NCBI RefSeq assembly: GCF_014385065.1
Contig: NZ_JACRTA010000003.1
Span: 310,001-374,000 of the forward strand
From: Lentihominibacter hominis
Lineage (GTDB): Bacteria; Bacillota; Clostridia; Peptostreptococcales; Anaerovoracaceae
Direction of reading: 5' to 3'
DNA: 64,000 bases
Shown: positions 45,081 through 54,160 of the stretch, in pieces
Layout: each line of letters starts with the position of its first letter
Numbering within the stretch: the stretch's first letter is position 1
Translations under genes and position numbers: made by a program
The notes under the pieces: generated by a model
Database searches by the model: none
What the model was told of the DNA's origin: nothing
What the model saw: only the letters and a program-made list of their open reading frames with translations

Positions 45081-45983
45081 TTATTGTTCCTCTTTTATAA
45101 TCTCTGCTAAAACTTCTGCGAAATAGACGGCGCATAATCTCGTTTCTTCTATAGTATTCTTGTTGTTTCCTATTTCAAGAAGAAGAGCCCTGTCACTTAC
45201 GAATTCATTATATTTATAATTCTGTTCTATAATAGCTCCTCCATACCCTTTATAAAGCTTCTCGGATTTTTCACTTATTTTCTTTGCGAAAGCATATAGC
45301 TCAGTATAGTTATCATTTTGCTTTCCTACCACCATACTGAATTTTGCTACACGTTTTCCGTCTATTTCTATGTATTTTCCTTCTGTCGCAGAGGCTGCCG
45401 CTGCATCCCTGTGAAGATCTATAACGTACTTGGCTGTAGGATATTTTTTGGTCAGTGTCTGAATAGTCTCTAATGATCTATTGTAAGATTCGTTATATGA
45501 AGGTCTATCATGAAGTGTCTTATCATGTATAACGTTTATCCCTTTTTTCTTAAGTTCTTTTTCAAGTACATTTCCTACATCTCTTACTGTCCCCTCTTCT
45601 TCTTCTCTATGATAGTTACTCTCATCATAAGGCATATATGATTCTGTACTGTGAGTATGATATATTATAACCTGAGGATCTCCTGTAACCGTAACTTCTT
45701 CCTCTTTGTTTTCCTCTTTTGATTCTTTCTTCTCCGCTTCTTCTTTCACCTTATTATCAGATGACTTTTCTTTATCCCCGTTTTCGTCTGTTTCAGCTGT
45801 TTCATTATCAGAGGCGATCTCGGTAATACGAGTCACCTGACCTATACATATCTCTCCCAAACCTTTCTCATCTATCCATGCAGATGAAAGGGCTGAAGCC
45901 GGGTTGGCTTTAAGAAAGAATAAGGTCGAACATATAAACATCAGAGCAGCGGCAATAAGAAGTACTTTACTTTTCTTTTCCAT
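45081..45983 (-). CDS. spoIIP: Stage II sporulation protein P, peptidoglycan amidase/endopeptidase
   Basis: Degrades septal peptidoglycan during forespore engulfment, together with SpoIID and SpoIIM. 300 residues. N-terminal membrane helix (about 6-26), a long Glu/Lys-rich linker (about 60-97), and the amidase domain (about 100-300) with metal-site motifs IIYHTHSTESYMP, VIDLHRDA and LLEIGNNKNT. Located between gpr and lepA, as in most spore formers. Confidence 0.96.
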   Translation of the reverse strand: MEKKSKVLLIAAALMFICSTLFFLKANPASALSSAWIDEKGLGEICIGQVTRITEIASDNETAETDENGDKEKSSDNKVKEEAEKKESKEENKEEEVTVTGDPQVIIYHTHSTESYMPYDESNYHREEEEGTVRDVGNVLEKELKKKGINVIHDKTLHDRPSYNESYNRSLETIQTLTKKYPTAKYVIDLHRDAAAASATEGKYIEIDGKRVAKFSMVVGKQNDNYTELYAFAKKISEKSEKLYKGYGGAIIEQNYKYNEFVSDRALLLEIGNNKNTIEETRLCAVYFAEVLAEIIKEEQ

Positions 45984-46005
45984 AGTTGTCCTCCAAAAGT
46001 TTCTT

Positions 46006-46893
46006 TTACGAATATATGCCGGGATGCAGAGTTTTATTTATACCATTTGCTATTATATCGGAAAAATCTTTTATAAGCATATCTATATCTGTTGAAGTCA
46101 CTATCATTTGACGATCATATTCTTCTATATATTTTTCTACTTTTTCAATACTTTCTATATTTTCTATAAGTGCATCTCTTATTATGGTCGTAGCATCTAT
46201 CACAGTAGGCACACCGATAGCTATAACCTTTATTCCCATAGTTTCCTCATTTATTCCGGTTCTGTTATTTCCCATTCCGGCACCTGGTGAAATTCCCGTA
46301 TCAGTTATCTGTATAGTAGTGCTTACACGTTCAATATTTCTTGCAGCCAGAGAATCAATTACTATTATAACTTCAGGTTTTACAAGTTCTGAGGTTTTTT
46401 TTATTATTTCCGCAGTCTCCATGCCTGTCGTTGCGGTTACACCTGGCATTATACAGCTTACTCGCGACATTTCATCGTCTCCATCGGCTCTAAAAAGTTC
46501 AAACAAATGATTAGTAACTTTTATCTTGGAAGCTGTCGAAGGTCCCAGAGCATCAGGAGTAACCATAGGATTTCCAAGGCCTGCTACTAGGACATTAAGA
46601 TAATAATGAAACTTTATTAATTCTTTCAATTCTTGAGCCACAACTTTTTCAACTTTATCTTTTATGCCATCTGCTTCTTCCAGTATTCCTTCTGCTTCTA
46701 TAGTTATATAGTTACCCATAGGTTTTTCCATCTTGACTTCGCCTATGGGATCTGTTATTTCTATTCTGGTAACCGTTATATCATCTCCATAATCAATCTT
46801 CTTCATAATAATACCTTCTGTAAGATTCGGCATTTTGCCGTCTTCATCAAGCATTTCTTTTCTCTCTATGGCCAAATCAGTCCTATAATTCAT
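46006..46893 (-). CDS. gpr: Germination protease GPR
   Basis: Aspartic-type protease that degrades small acid-soluble spore proteins during outgrowth. Start taken at ATG 46893 (MNYRTDLAIERKEM), because AAGGAG is 8 bp upstream; the longer frame lacks a site. About 295 residues. Motifs LVAGLGNPMVTPDALGP, MPGVTATTGMETAEI and IIVIDSLAAR are diagnostic. RTDLAIE matches the autocleavage site, leaving a propeptide of only about eight residues, shorter than in Bacillus. Divergent from rpsT. Confidence 0.96.
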   Translation of the reverse strand: MNYRTDLAIERKEMLDEDGKMPNLTEGIIMKKIDYGDDITVTRIEITDPIGEVKMEKPMGNYITIEAEGILEEADGIKDKVEKVVAQELKELIKFHYYLNVLVAGLGNPMVTPDALGPSTASKIKVTNHLFELFRADGDDEMSRVSCIMPGVTATTGMETAEIIKKTSELVKPEVIIVIDSLAARNIERVSTTIQITDTGISPGAGMGNNRTGINEETMGIKVIAIGVPTVIDATTIIRDALIENIESIEKVEKYIEEYDRQMIVTSTDIDMLIKDFSDIIANGINKTLHPGIYS

Positions 46894-46931
46894 TTTGCAG
46901 GCTCCTTTTATCATTTTCTATGATTTTTCCC

Positions 46932-46960
46932 TTGCAAATTGTGTTTTATTCATTTATACT
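46932..46960 (+). promoter_or_regulatory. Sigma-A promoter of rpsT
   Basis: TTGCAA, exactly 17 bp, TATACT, about 53 bp before the rpsT ATG. Near-consensus vegetative promoter. Confidence 0.8.
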
Positions 46961-47012
46961 TTTAATTGCGAATTTTTAGCTATATTTAATAAAGAAAGTG
47001 GGGTAATTTAAA

Positions 47013-47279
47013 ATGGCAAATATTAAATCCGCAAAGAAAAGAATCCGTGTTATTGATAAAAAAACGGCAAGAAACAGACGTGTCAAAGGACATCTCAAAG
47101 CAGTTTTAAAAGCATTTGACGCAGCTATTGAAGCCGGAGATATGGAAACAGCTAAAGAAAAACTTGCTTTAGCAGAAAAAAAGCTCATGCAGGCTGCTGC
47201 TAAGCATACCATTCATAAAAATGCTGCTTCGAGAAAAGTATCAAGATTAACCAAAAGATTCAATAAGGCTAACGCCTAA
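47013..47279 (+). CDS. rpsT: 30S ribosomal protein S20
   Basis: 88 residues, very Lys/Ala-rich, begins MANIKSAKKRIRVIDKKTAR as S20 does and ends SRLTKRFNKANA. Binds 16S rRNA. Preceded by AAAGTGGGG. Monocistronic with strong promoter and terminator; divergent from gpr, the usual arrangement. Confidence 0.98.
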   Translation: MANIKSAKKRIRVIDKKTARNRRVKGHLKAVLKAFDAAIEAGDMETAKEKLALAEKKLMQAAAKHTIHKNAASRKVSRLTKRFNKANA

Positions 47280-47336
47280 GTCTCACCCGTCCCCACCAGT
47301 GCATAAGTTAAATGCACAGAAATGAGCAATTTAAAG

Positions 47337-47368
47337 AAAAAGATGGAATGTGTCTCCCATCTTTTTTT
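47337..47368 (+). terminator. Terminator of rpsT
   Basis: Stem AAAAAGATGG (47337-47346) with CCATCTTTTT (47357-47366), then more T. The 96 bp that follow up to the next gene hold only its likely promoter and leader. Confidence 0.85.
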
Positions 47369-47464
47369 ATATTCCTCCTAAAGCCAAAAAAGCAGCTCAT
47401 ATTCCCAGCTCTTCCATATATCCTTTATTATAAACACTATCAATATGAAAAGTGAGGTAGATAT

Positions 47465-48388
47465 ATGCAGAGAACTTTCAGCCCTGAGCCCTTAAGTCCC
47501 GGAGATAAAGTAGCTGTAATCGCTCCTTCCTCTCCTGTCAATGACGCTGATCTTCAAAAGATAACAGATTCCATAAAATTACTCGATCTTAAACCTGTAA
47601 TAATGGACAGCTGTAAAATGAGACACGGGTATCTTTCGGGCAGTGATGTTCAGCGAGCAGAGGATTTTAACGAGGCTTTTGCTTCGAAGGAAATTAAAGG
47701 GGTTTTTTCCATGAGAGGCGGTTACGGCGCCATGAGGATTCTTCCCATGATAGATTTTGATACTATAAAAAAACATCCTAAGATTTTTGTCGGCTACAGT
47801 GATATAACAGTTCTTCACACAGCCTTGAACCAGCGGTGTGGATTTATAACTTTTCACGGTCCTATGGCGGCTGAAGATTACACAAGGCTTGACAGATTTA
47901 CGTTATCATCTTTAAAGAAATGTATTTTCCATCAAAATATACCAAGACAACTAAATAATCCTAAAGGCGAAGTACTTAAAACTATTTATCCGGGCACAGC
48001 CACCGGCCCTCTTACAGGCGGCAACCTTACAGTTTTGGCCGCAACTTTGGGAACTCCTTATGAAATAGACACAGAAAACAAAATACTCTTTATTGAAGAC
48101 GTCTGCGAGCCGATGTACAGACTGGACAGGGCCCTTACATCCCTGGCTCTTGCCGGTAAATTTAAAAACTGTAACGGCATAATACTCGGAACATTCAAAG
48201 ACTGTAATGAGTCCTCTGATTCATTGACTCTCGAAACTATAATCAACGAAATCATATTACCCTATAAAAAGCCCTCCATTCTCAATTTGAGAGCTGGACA
48301 CGTCTATCCTCAGATTACCCTTCCTATGGGATCTGACATCATAATAAAAGTCAGCAAAGAAATGTCTTCTAATATATTTGTTTTATAA
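47465..48388 (+). CDS. LD-carboxypeptidase (S66 family)
   Basis: Cytoplasmic serine peptidase that removes the terminal D-Ala from murein tetrapeptides (LdcA type), or a related MccF-like immunity enzyme. 307 residues. Nucleophile Ser in VGYSDITVLHTAL (about 102-114, G-Y-S-D), preceding FSMRGGYGAMRILPMID, and catalytic Glu/His in IEDVCEPMYRLDRALT and AGHVYPQITLPMG. Own ribosome-binding site GTGAGGTAG. Cannot tell murein from peptide-antibiotic substrates. Confidence 0.9.
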   Translation: MQRTFSPEPLSPGDKVAVIAPSSPVNDADLQKITDSIKLLDLKPVIMDSCKMRHGYLSGSDVQRAEDFNEAFASKEIKGVFSMRGGYGAMRILPMIDFDTIKKHPKIFVGYSDITVLHTALNQRCGFITFHGPMAAEDYTRLDRFTLSSLKKCIFHQNIPRQLNNPKGEVLKTIYPGTATGPLTGGNLTVLAATLGTPYEIDTENKILFIEDVCEPMYRLDRALTSLALAGKFKNCNGIILGTFKDCNESSDSLTLETIINEIILPYKKPSILNLRAGHVYPQITLPMGSDIIIKVSKEMSSNIFVL

Positions 48389-48451
48389 AATCGATAAATA
48401 TGGTATACTAATTTTAATAAACAAAACCGATAATTAAAGGAGAACATCCAT

Positions 48452-49159
48452 ATGAGCACACATATAAACGCTGCAAGTAAAAACGATATTGCTCCGTCAA
48501 TACTTCTGCCGGGTGATCCTCTCAGAGCAAAATTCATAGCAGAGAATTTCCTTAATAATCCAAAATGCTATAATGAAATTCGAGGGATGTTAGGCTATAC
48601 CGGAACGTATAAAGGCGTTCCGGTTTCAGTACAGGGGACAGGTATGGGAATGCCGTCTATGGGAATATATTCATGGGAGCTTATAACTGAATATCGTGTC
48701 GAGAATCTCATCAGAATAGGAACTGCCGGCTCTTTTCATGAAAATGTGAAAATAAAAGACATAGTTGTAGGTATGGCTGCATCTACTGATTCAAATTATA
48801 TTCACGCTTTTGATGTACCGGGATCATATTCACCGTGCGCCAGTTTTGAACTTTTATCCAAACTCAGCCAATCATCAGAAAATCTGAAAATTCCTTTCAA
48901 AGCCGGTAATATCGTATCCTGTGACGTATTTTATGAATTAAAAGAAAACTGGTGGAAAAAATGGGCCTCAATGGGCATTATGGCAGTTGAAATGGAAGCT
49001 GCTGCATTATATATGAATGCAGCTTACAATAATGTAAATGCTCTGGCTATAATGACCATAAGCGATCATTTTGTTACAGGTGAAAAAGCAACAGCGAAAG
49101 AAAGAGAAACATCCTTTACCGATATGATGAAACTCGCTCTTGAAACCGCTATAAAATAG
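48452..49159 (+). CDS. deoD: Purine-nucleoside phosphorylase, DeoD type
   Basis: Phosphorolyses purine nucleosides for salvage. 235 residues, hexameric class. Motifs LPGDPLRAKFIAENFL (about 22-37), GTGMGMPSMGIYSWEL, RIGTAGSFHENV, and the base-binding VEMEAAALYMNA followed by SDHFVTGE with the catalytic Asp. AAAGGAG upstream of the ATG. Followed closely by the DtxR-type regulator. Confidence 0.96.
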   Translation: MSTHINAASKNDIAPSILLPGDPLRAKFIAENFLNNPKCYNEIRGMLGYTGTYKGVPVSVQGTGMGMPSMGIYSWELITEYRVENLIRIGTAGSFHENVKIKDIVVGMAASTDSNYIHAFDVPGSYSPCASFELLSKLSQSSENLKIPFKAGNIVSCDVFYELKENWWKKWASMGIMAVEMEAAALYMNAAYNNVNALAIMTISDHFVTGEKATAKERETSFTDMMKLALETAIK

Positions 49160-49168
49160 GAGGAAAAA

Positions 49169-49534
49169 GTGAAAATATTAGAATCCGCAGAAAATTATCT
49201 CGAATCTATACTTATTATAAAAAACGAAAAAGGAACCGTAAGAGCTATTGATATTGTCAATTACCTGGGGTTCTCAAAACCAAGTGTGAGCATAGCTCTC
49301 AAGCAGTTAGAGACTAATGGATTCATTACAAGAGATAAAGATAATCATATATTTCTTACTGAATCCGGTAAAGAAATCGCAGACTGTATATATGAACGTC
49401 ACCAACTACTGAGCAAACTGTTCATAAAAATAGGAGTAAGCGAAAACACAGCAAGAGAAGACGCATGCAAAGTTGAACATCACATCAGTCAAGAAACCTT
49501 TGAATGCATAAAAAAATATTTTGAAGAAATGTAG
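49169..49534 (+). CDS. DtxR/MntR-family metal-dependent repressor
   Basis: 121 residues, the short form without the SH3 domain. Winged helix at the N-terminus (ESAENYLESILIIKNEKGTV, then AIDIVNYLGFSKPSVSIALKQLE) and the metal/dimerisation domain with ERHQLLSKLF and AREDACKVEHHISQETF, matching MntR and related iron/manganese regulators. Starts at GTG after AGGAGG, 9 bp from deoD, so probably cotranscribed with it. Confidence 0.9.
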   Translation: MKILESAENYLESILIIKNEKGTVRAIDIVNYLGFSKPSVSIALKQLETNGFITRDKDNHIFLTESGKEIADCIYERHQLLSKLFIKIGVSENTAREDACKVEHHISQETFECIKKYFEEM

Positions 49535-49549
49535 CTCAATATTCAGTAA

Positions 49550-49580
49550 AAAAACAGCACGGTTGCCCCGTGCTGTTTTT
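49550..49580. terminator. Bidirectional terminator after the DtxR gene
   Basis: Nine-bp GC-rich core stem (49554-49562 with 49568-49576) flanked by an A-run and a T-run. It also overlaps the last codon of the small minus-strand frame that follows. Confidence 0.9.
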
Positions 49581-49707
49581 ATTCATCTCTTTTCAGTGCA
49601 AATATTAAAGACATCACCGCAACAAATATCAGCACCGAAACAAAAGTCAATACAGCTCTGCTTATCACACTGTCTATTCCCGCAGCTAATTCAGCAATAA
49701 CTACCAT
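49579..49707 (-). CDS. Possible small membrane protein downstream of comEA
   Basis: 42-residue frame read from the raw sequence, MVVIAELAAGIDSVISRAVL and on to FALKRDE. One membrane helix (about 17-38), charged C-terminus. GGGGA lies about 8 bp before the ATG. It is on the same strand as comEA, 30 bp after its stop, and its stop codon falls at the terminator hairpin. In Bacillus a small membrane gene (yqzM) also sits near comE, but I see no sequence similarity. Support is positional and modest. Confidence 0.5.
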   Translation of the reverse strand: MVVIAELAAGIDSVISRAVLTFVSVLIFVAVMSLIFALKRDE

Positions 49708-49737
49708 TACAATATCCCCTTTTTCATAACAACATAA

Positions 49738-50373
49738 TCACACTTTGATCTTATCTTTTATTTTTTCAAAACTCTTATCTCCTATCCCCGATACATCTTT
49801 CAGATCATCTATAGAAGCAAATCGGCCGTTTTCTTCTCTGTAATCTATTATCTTTTCCGCAGTAGCCGGCCCGACTCCATTCAGCTCCTGAAGTTCCTGG
49901 GAATCAGCTGTATTAATGTTTATCTTCCCATCCGAATATACAGGTGTTTCTCTGCTCTCGGAAATGCCATTTTCTTCTGTAGATATCAATGCAGGAACAA
50001 AAATCTTTTCTCCGTCTTCAACAAAAGCCGCTCGATTTATCTCACTTATATCCGCTTTTTCCGTCAGCCCTCCCGCAGCTTCTATAACATCACCCACTCT
50101 GCTCCCCGCTTTAAGCTCAGCAACCATAGGAGTATTCACCTCACCTCCTATATCCACAAAGATAATTTCACCGGCAGAATCATCAGCCTCAGCCGCAGTT
50201 ACGCTGTCCTTTACCACTATCTGATCCTCCTTATCCGCCTTAGATGCAAAAACAAAAAAGGCAACGACAACTACAGCTGCAACTGCCGCGACCTTTATCA
50301 GCATATCTTTGTTATCTTCGATAAACTCAATAAGTTTTCGGTTATTTTTGATATACTCCATCAATTTCCTCAT
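49738..50373 (-). CDS. comEA: ComEA family DNA-binding protein
   Basis: Surface receptor for double-stranded DNA in natural transformation, or a generic helix-hairpin-helix protein. 211 residues: membrane helix (about 26-45), SLBB domain (GEVNTPMVAELKAGSRVGDV, about 77-96) and C-terminal double helix-hairpin-helix (ININTADSQELQELNGVGPA, and DLKDVSGIGDKSFEKIKD). comEC and holA, which normally accompany it, are not next to it here. Confidence 0.92.
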   Translation of the reverse strand: MRKLMEYIKNNRKLIEFIEDNKDMLIKVAAVAAVVVVAFFVFASKADKEDQIVVKDSVTAAEADDSAGEIIFVDIGGEVNTPMVAELKAGSRVGDVIEAAGGLTEKADISEINRAAFVEDGEKIFVPALISTEENGISESRETPVYSDGKININTADSQELQELNGVGPATAEKIIDYREENGRFASIDDLKDVSGIGDKSFEKIKDKIKV

Positions 50374-50440
50374 GACAAAAACCTCCTTTCTTTACATAAT
50401 ATTACATTTTATGGAAGTAATTGTCAATACAATATGTTAA

Positions 50441-51109
50441 TTATTGGAAATAAATTTTTTCCCGTGTTATTTCTATCTCACCTCTGTCAATATCAAGACT
50501 CAAGTGTTTCTGTAATGTCTTTATCAAAAGCTCCGGACTCAGATTTGAAATGCTGCCAGAGTCTAAAACAGCTTCCACTATAAGTTCGTGGTCTTGATTA
50601 ATTATCTCAAGCTCTCTTATCATCGGTTTTATATCTATTTCCACAGGCTCTTTTTTCTTTTTCTGACGTTTTAGTGCTGTTATATGATTCTGGTTCATAT
50701 AAGAATTCTTTATTTCCTCCCCTGAAATGCCTATAGTATCGGAAATAGGTATATATATCTTATATGCAGCTGCAACAGTCTGTGCAGCAAGTGTTTTTTT
50801 ACTTGCTCCGTTCTTTTTTTCACACTTCAATATATCAATTCCTTTGGGCATCAGCTCGGTCAGCTTGTCCTTAATATCTTCAGGTTCATATTCTTCTTCA
50901 GTCTCAAGCTCCATCAATTCATTAAGCCCACTGTAACCTAAGGATAAAGGCTGAGCAAATCCCATTTTAGGATGTGGATTAAACCCTTGTGAATAAGACA
51001 ATCGTATTCCTGCTCTTTTTATAACTCTATTAAACATCCTCATAATATCCAAATGAGATGTATAACAAATTATCCCTGTCTTCGAAAAGGTAAGGACATA
51101 TTTAAACAT
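50441..51109 (-). CDS. TIGR03936-family radical SAM-associated protein (DUF2344)
   Basis: About 222 residues from the ATG at 51109 (MFKYVLTFSKTGIICYTSHL), preceded by AGGAGGTG; the longer frame has no support. The DUF2344 opening YVLTFSKTGIICYTSHLDIM and RLSYSQGFNPHPKMGFAQPL are clear. It overlaps the TIGR03960 gene by 8 bp. The pair acts next to ribosomal genes in most Clostridia and is thought to modify a ribosomal or RNA target; exact reaction unknown. Confidence 0.9.
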   Translation of the reverse strand: MFKYVLTFSKTGIICYTSHLDIMRMFNRVIKRAGIRLSYSQGFNPHPKMGFAQPLSLGYSGLNELMELETEEEYEPEDIKDKLTELMPKGIDILKCEKKNGASKKTLAAQTVAAAYKIYIPISDTIGISGEEIKNSYMNQNHITALKRQKKKKEPVEIDIKPMIRELEIINQDHELIVEAVLDSGSISNLSPELLIKTLQKHLSLDIDRGEIEITREKIYFQ

Positions 51110-52955
51110 CAGACACCTCCTTGAATTCAGCATCCTTAAAACATTCGGCAACTCGATTAATACCGCAACCGACACATCCCAGTCTACAATCAGGAGTTAC
51201 CTGAGCATTTTTAGCCTTTTCATTTTCTCTTATCAGAAATTCTTTTGTTATAAAAGAATCTATTATATCCCACGGAAGTATTTCATCATAATTTCTCTCA
51301 CGATAACTGTAAAATGCCGGGTCTATACCTGTCTCCTCAAAAGCCTTGTCCCAAAGTTCAGGCTTAAAATGTTCTGTCCATCCGTCAAACTTACATCCGA
51401 GCCTATGAGCAGCTTCCAACACTGCGCCCACTCTTCTGTCCCCCCTTGCAAATACAGCTTCAAGATTGCTCGTACCGGTTTCATGATAATTAAATGTGAC
51501 TCCTTTTATGCGAAGTCTTTTAGTAAGAAAATTATGTTTATCTATGAACATATCAGGAGTATCCTGAGCAGCCCACTGAAAAGGAGTATGAGGTTTTGGC
51601 ACAAAGTTAGAAACACTGATAGTAACTCTGAACCTGCCTCCTTTTTTCCCTTTTATTCTAAAATTTATTTCCATTATTTTCTCAGCAATCTCTCTTATGC
51701 CATCAAGATCCTCATATGTTTCGCCCGGAAGCCCTGCCATAAAATACAGCTTTATATGTCCCCATCCTAATTCTATAGCTTTTTCAACAGCACCGAAAAT
51801 ATTATCCTCAGTAATATTTTTGTTTATGACATCTCTGAGACGCTGGCTCCCCGCTTCAGGCGCAAAAGTCAGTCCGGATTTCCTGTACTCTTGTATTTCC
51901 TGCAATACTTTAAAAGAAAATGAATCCAGCCTGAGAGACGGAAGAGACAGAGACACATTCTGTCCGGCACACATTTCCATAAGCTCTATGGCCAGCTCCT
52001 CAAATCTTGAATAATCACTTGTGGAAAGAGACAAAAGTGACAGCTCGTCGTGGCCTGTATTGGCCAGCTGTTTTTCTGCAAGATTTTTTATAGTATCTTT
52101 CTTTCTCTCTCTCACTGGCCTATATATCATACCAGCCTGGCAAAATCTGCATCCTCTTGTACAGCCTCTAAAAGTTTCAACCACAGAGCGATCATGGACA
52201 GTCTCTATAAACGGTACTATATTTTCTACAGGAAATTCCGCTTTGTCCAAATCTTGTATAAGTGCTCGTTTTACTCTGTCAGGAGCATCATCATACAATT
52301 TCGATACTCTTTTTATAGTCCCATCTTCATTATATTCCGGCTCATAAAAAGCCGGGACATATACGCCATCCAATTTACAGATTTTTTTAAGAAATTCCTC
52401 TTTTGAAGAACAGTCTTTTTTCATGATACAGACTTGCTCAAGAAGTTCCTCTCCATCACCTATCAAAAATGCATCTATAAAATATGCCAGCGGCTCAGGG
52501 TTATACGCACATGGCCCTCCCGCTATTATTATGGGATACTCTTCGCCCCGTTCAGTACGCCTTGCAGGTATCCCGCTAAGCTCCAAAATATTTAATATAT
52601 TAGTATATGAAAGCTCATACTGAAGCGTAAAACCCAACATATCCAAATCTTTTACAGGAGTAAACGTTTCCAGTGTAAAAAGCTTTCTTCCACTTTTCCT
52701 CATAAGATTTTCCATATCTTCTGCCGGAGCAAATATTCTTTCACAGTAAATATCTGCGTTCTTATTCAGAATGTTATATAATATCTGCATTCCCATATAT
52801 GACATCCCTATTTCATAAGTATCGGGAAATGCAAAACCAAACCTTATAGATACACTATCAGGAGCCTTACTTACAGAGTTTACCTCTCCTCCTATATACC
52901 TCGCAGGCTTTTCAACACGGTTCAGAAGCTTCTGCAGTTCTTTGTCTATATTCAT
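51102..52955 (-). CDS. TIGR03960-family B12-binding-domain radical SAM protein
   Basis: About 617 residues from the ATG at 52955 (MNIDKELQKLLNRVEKPARY), preceded by GGGAG. N-terminal cobalamin-domain-like part (about 30-180, with AFPDTYEIGMSYMGMQILYN), radical SAM core with RGCTRGCRFCQAGM (about 268-281), and a C-terminal part ending in a Cys-rich stretch CRLGCVGCGINR that may hold an extra cluster. Overlaps the TIGR03936 gene. Typical neighbour of rplU-rpmA-obg in Clostridia. Confidence 0.92.
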   Translation of the reverse strand: MNIDKELQKLLNRVEKPARYIGGEVNSVSKAPDSVSIRFGFAFPDTYEIGMSYMGMQILYNILNKNADIYCERIFAPAEDMENLMRKSGRKLFTLETFTPVKDLDMLGFTLQYELSYTNILNILELSGIPARRTERGEEYPIIIAGGPCAYNPEPLAYFIDAFLIGDGEELLEQVCIMKKDCSSKEEFLKKICKLDGVYVPAFYEPEYNEDGTIKRVSKLYDDAPDRVKRALIQDLDKAEFPVENIVPFIETVHDRSVVETFRGCTRGCRFCQAGMIYRPVRERKKDTIKNLAEKQLANTGHDELSLLSLSTSDYSRFEELAIELMEMCAGQNVSLSLPSLRLDSFSFKVLQEIQEYRKSGLTFAPEAGSQRLRDVINKNITEDNIFGAVEKAIELGWGHIKLYFMAGLPGETYEDLDGIREIAEKIMEINFRIKGKKGGRFRVTISVSNFVPKPHTPFQWAAQDTPDMFIDKHNFLTKRLRIKGVTFNYHETGTSNLEAVFARGDRRVGAVLEAAHRLGCKFDGWTEHFKPELWDKAFEETGIDPAFYSYRERNYDEILPWDIIDSFITKEFLIRENEKAKNAQVTPDCRLGCVGCGINRVAECFKDAEFKEVSDV

Positions 52956-52974
52956 ATAATTATTTCTCCCACGC

Positions 52975-53514
52975 TTATTCTTCCTCACTATCTGCCATAA
53001 GGCGATCAATAGAAACTCCTATTACTTCTTCTATTTCATCCATAAACCGTTTTGTATCTTTTTTCTTTTCCAATATCACAGTTTTGGCTTCAGGATGTCC
53101 GTTCTTCGCCGCTTTATTTATGATATACTCTATTCTGGCATCAAGTCCCACATACTTGTCCTCTTTAACCAGACGATCTCCCAGACATACCATATCAGTT
53201 TCCGTCACCTCGTTTATATGGGAAAAAGGTGAATAATTCATATGCACCCTTATTATCCGGCTCTCTTGCTCATAACCCAGCTTCACCATTAAATCAGCGC
53301 CTACTTCCCAATGCCTGTCCTCTACTCTGGCTATATCATGAAGCAATCCTGCAGCCTGTATTAACCCGATATCAAGATTATAGCCCTTTTCATTTAAAGC
53401 TTTTGATATTGTAAGAGCTGTACGAGCTACTGCCCTGCAATGACCTCTTACATGCTCTGGAGTTTTATATTCACTTAAAAGTCGTTCACATTCTTCCCTT
53501 GTTGGATGTTTCAT
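52975..53514 (-). CDS. HD-domain phosphohydrolase
   Basis: 179 residues. Metal ligands: RGHCRAVARTALTISKAL (His), AAGLLHDIARVEDRHW (HD pair) and HMNYSPF. Single HD domain, no extra catalytic part. It resembles HD domains that accompany nucleotidyltransferase (MobA-like) proteins, but alone the substrate cannot be told. Lies 19 bp before the radical SAM gene and 37 bp after the spoIVFA-like gene, in one operon. Confidence 0.86.
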   Translation of the reverse strand: MKHPTREECERLLSEYKTPEHVRGHCRAVARTALTISKALNEKGYNLDIGLIQAAGLLHDIARVEDRHWEVGADLMVKLGYEQESRIIRVHMNYSPFSHINEVTETDMVCLGDRLVKEDKYVGLDARIEYIINKAAKNGHPEAKTVILEKKKDTKRFMDEIEEVIGVSIDRLMADSEEE

Positions 53515-53551
53515 CTAAAATGCCCTCCTAACTTTTTAAGTATACCACATA

Positions 53552-54058
53552 TCATTCAAATTCCCTAAACGAATAATAAAATTCCTTATCTTCTGATTTT
53601 TCATACACTCCTATGATATCTCCTTTTTTAACACGCCCCGGCACTGTTACATTTACAGATTTAAGATTGCCATATAAACTTTCCCCTGAATCTCCATGAG
53701 TTATCTTTATATACTTACCAATTTCTTCATTTTCTCCCACAGCAGTCACTTCCCCTCCGCCAACAGCATATACGGAAGTCTGCTTTCCTGTAAATTCCTC
53801 ATCTATAGCCTGACCATATGAAGGCTTACCTGCTATTACTCCTACTGATTCATTTACTTTTGAAGTTACCGAAACAGCCATATCTTTACTTTTTTTTGCC
53901 ATAGTCTTTACATCACTGGCTGTATAATTTACCTCCATATAATTCAAGACTGCAGCAGCTCCATTCTCCAGTATACCGATGTGCGAGTTTTTAGATATCA
54001 GCAGAGCCAATACGATAAGAGCCATAGCAGTAGATTGTTTTAACATTTTGTTTATCAT
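53552..54058 (-). CDS. SpoIVFA-like protein with degenerate M23 (LytM) domain
   Basis: 168 residues. N-terminal membrane helix (about 9-22 in TAMALIVLALLISKNSHI), a linker, and a C-terminal LytM-type beta domain: GGEVTAVGENEEIGKYIKIT, HGDSGESLYGNL, VKKGDIIGVYEKS, ending FYYSFREFE. The zinc ligands of active M23 peptidases (H-x3-D and H-x-H) are missing: the final HxH is YYSF. In Bacillus spoIVFA-spoIVFB lie just before rplU-rpmA-obg, so the place fits an inactive LytM protein such as SpoIVFA. No spoIVFB is next to it. Confidence 0.6.
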   Translation of the reverse strand: MINKMLKQSTAMALIVLALLISKNSHIGILENGAAAVLNYMEVNYTASDVKTMAKKSKDMAVSVTSKVNESVGVIAGKPSYGQAIDEEFTGKQTSVYAVGGGEVTAVGENEEIGKYIKITHGDSGESLYGNLKSVNVTVPGRVKKGDIIGVYEKSEDKEFYYSFREFE

Positions 54059-54096
54059 CGACTTACCTCCTCTTATAATCTATATTGCGACAGTAT

Positions 54097-54132
54097 AAAA
54101 AAAAGAAGGCGTTTTGATACTTTTACGCCTTC
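54097..54132 (-). terminator. Terminator of the rplU-rpmA-obg operon
   Basis: Eight-bp perfect stem (54105-54112 with 54125-54132) followed on the minus strand by eight T. Separates obg from the spoIVFA-like operon. Confidence 0.9.
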
Positions 54133-54160
54133 AAAAGAATTTTTTTATTTTCCAATGTTA

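Noticed and set aside
46938-46985. Sigma-G type promoter for gpr
   Set aside because: TGAATA and CATA elements exist upstream of gpr but with a spacing of about 24 bp instead of 17-18.
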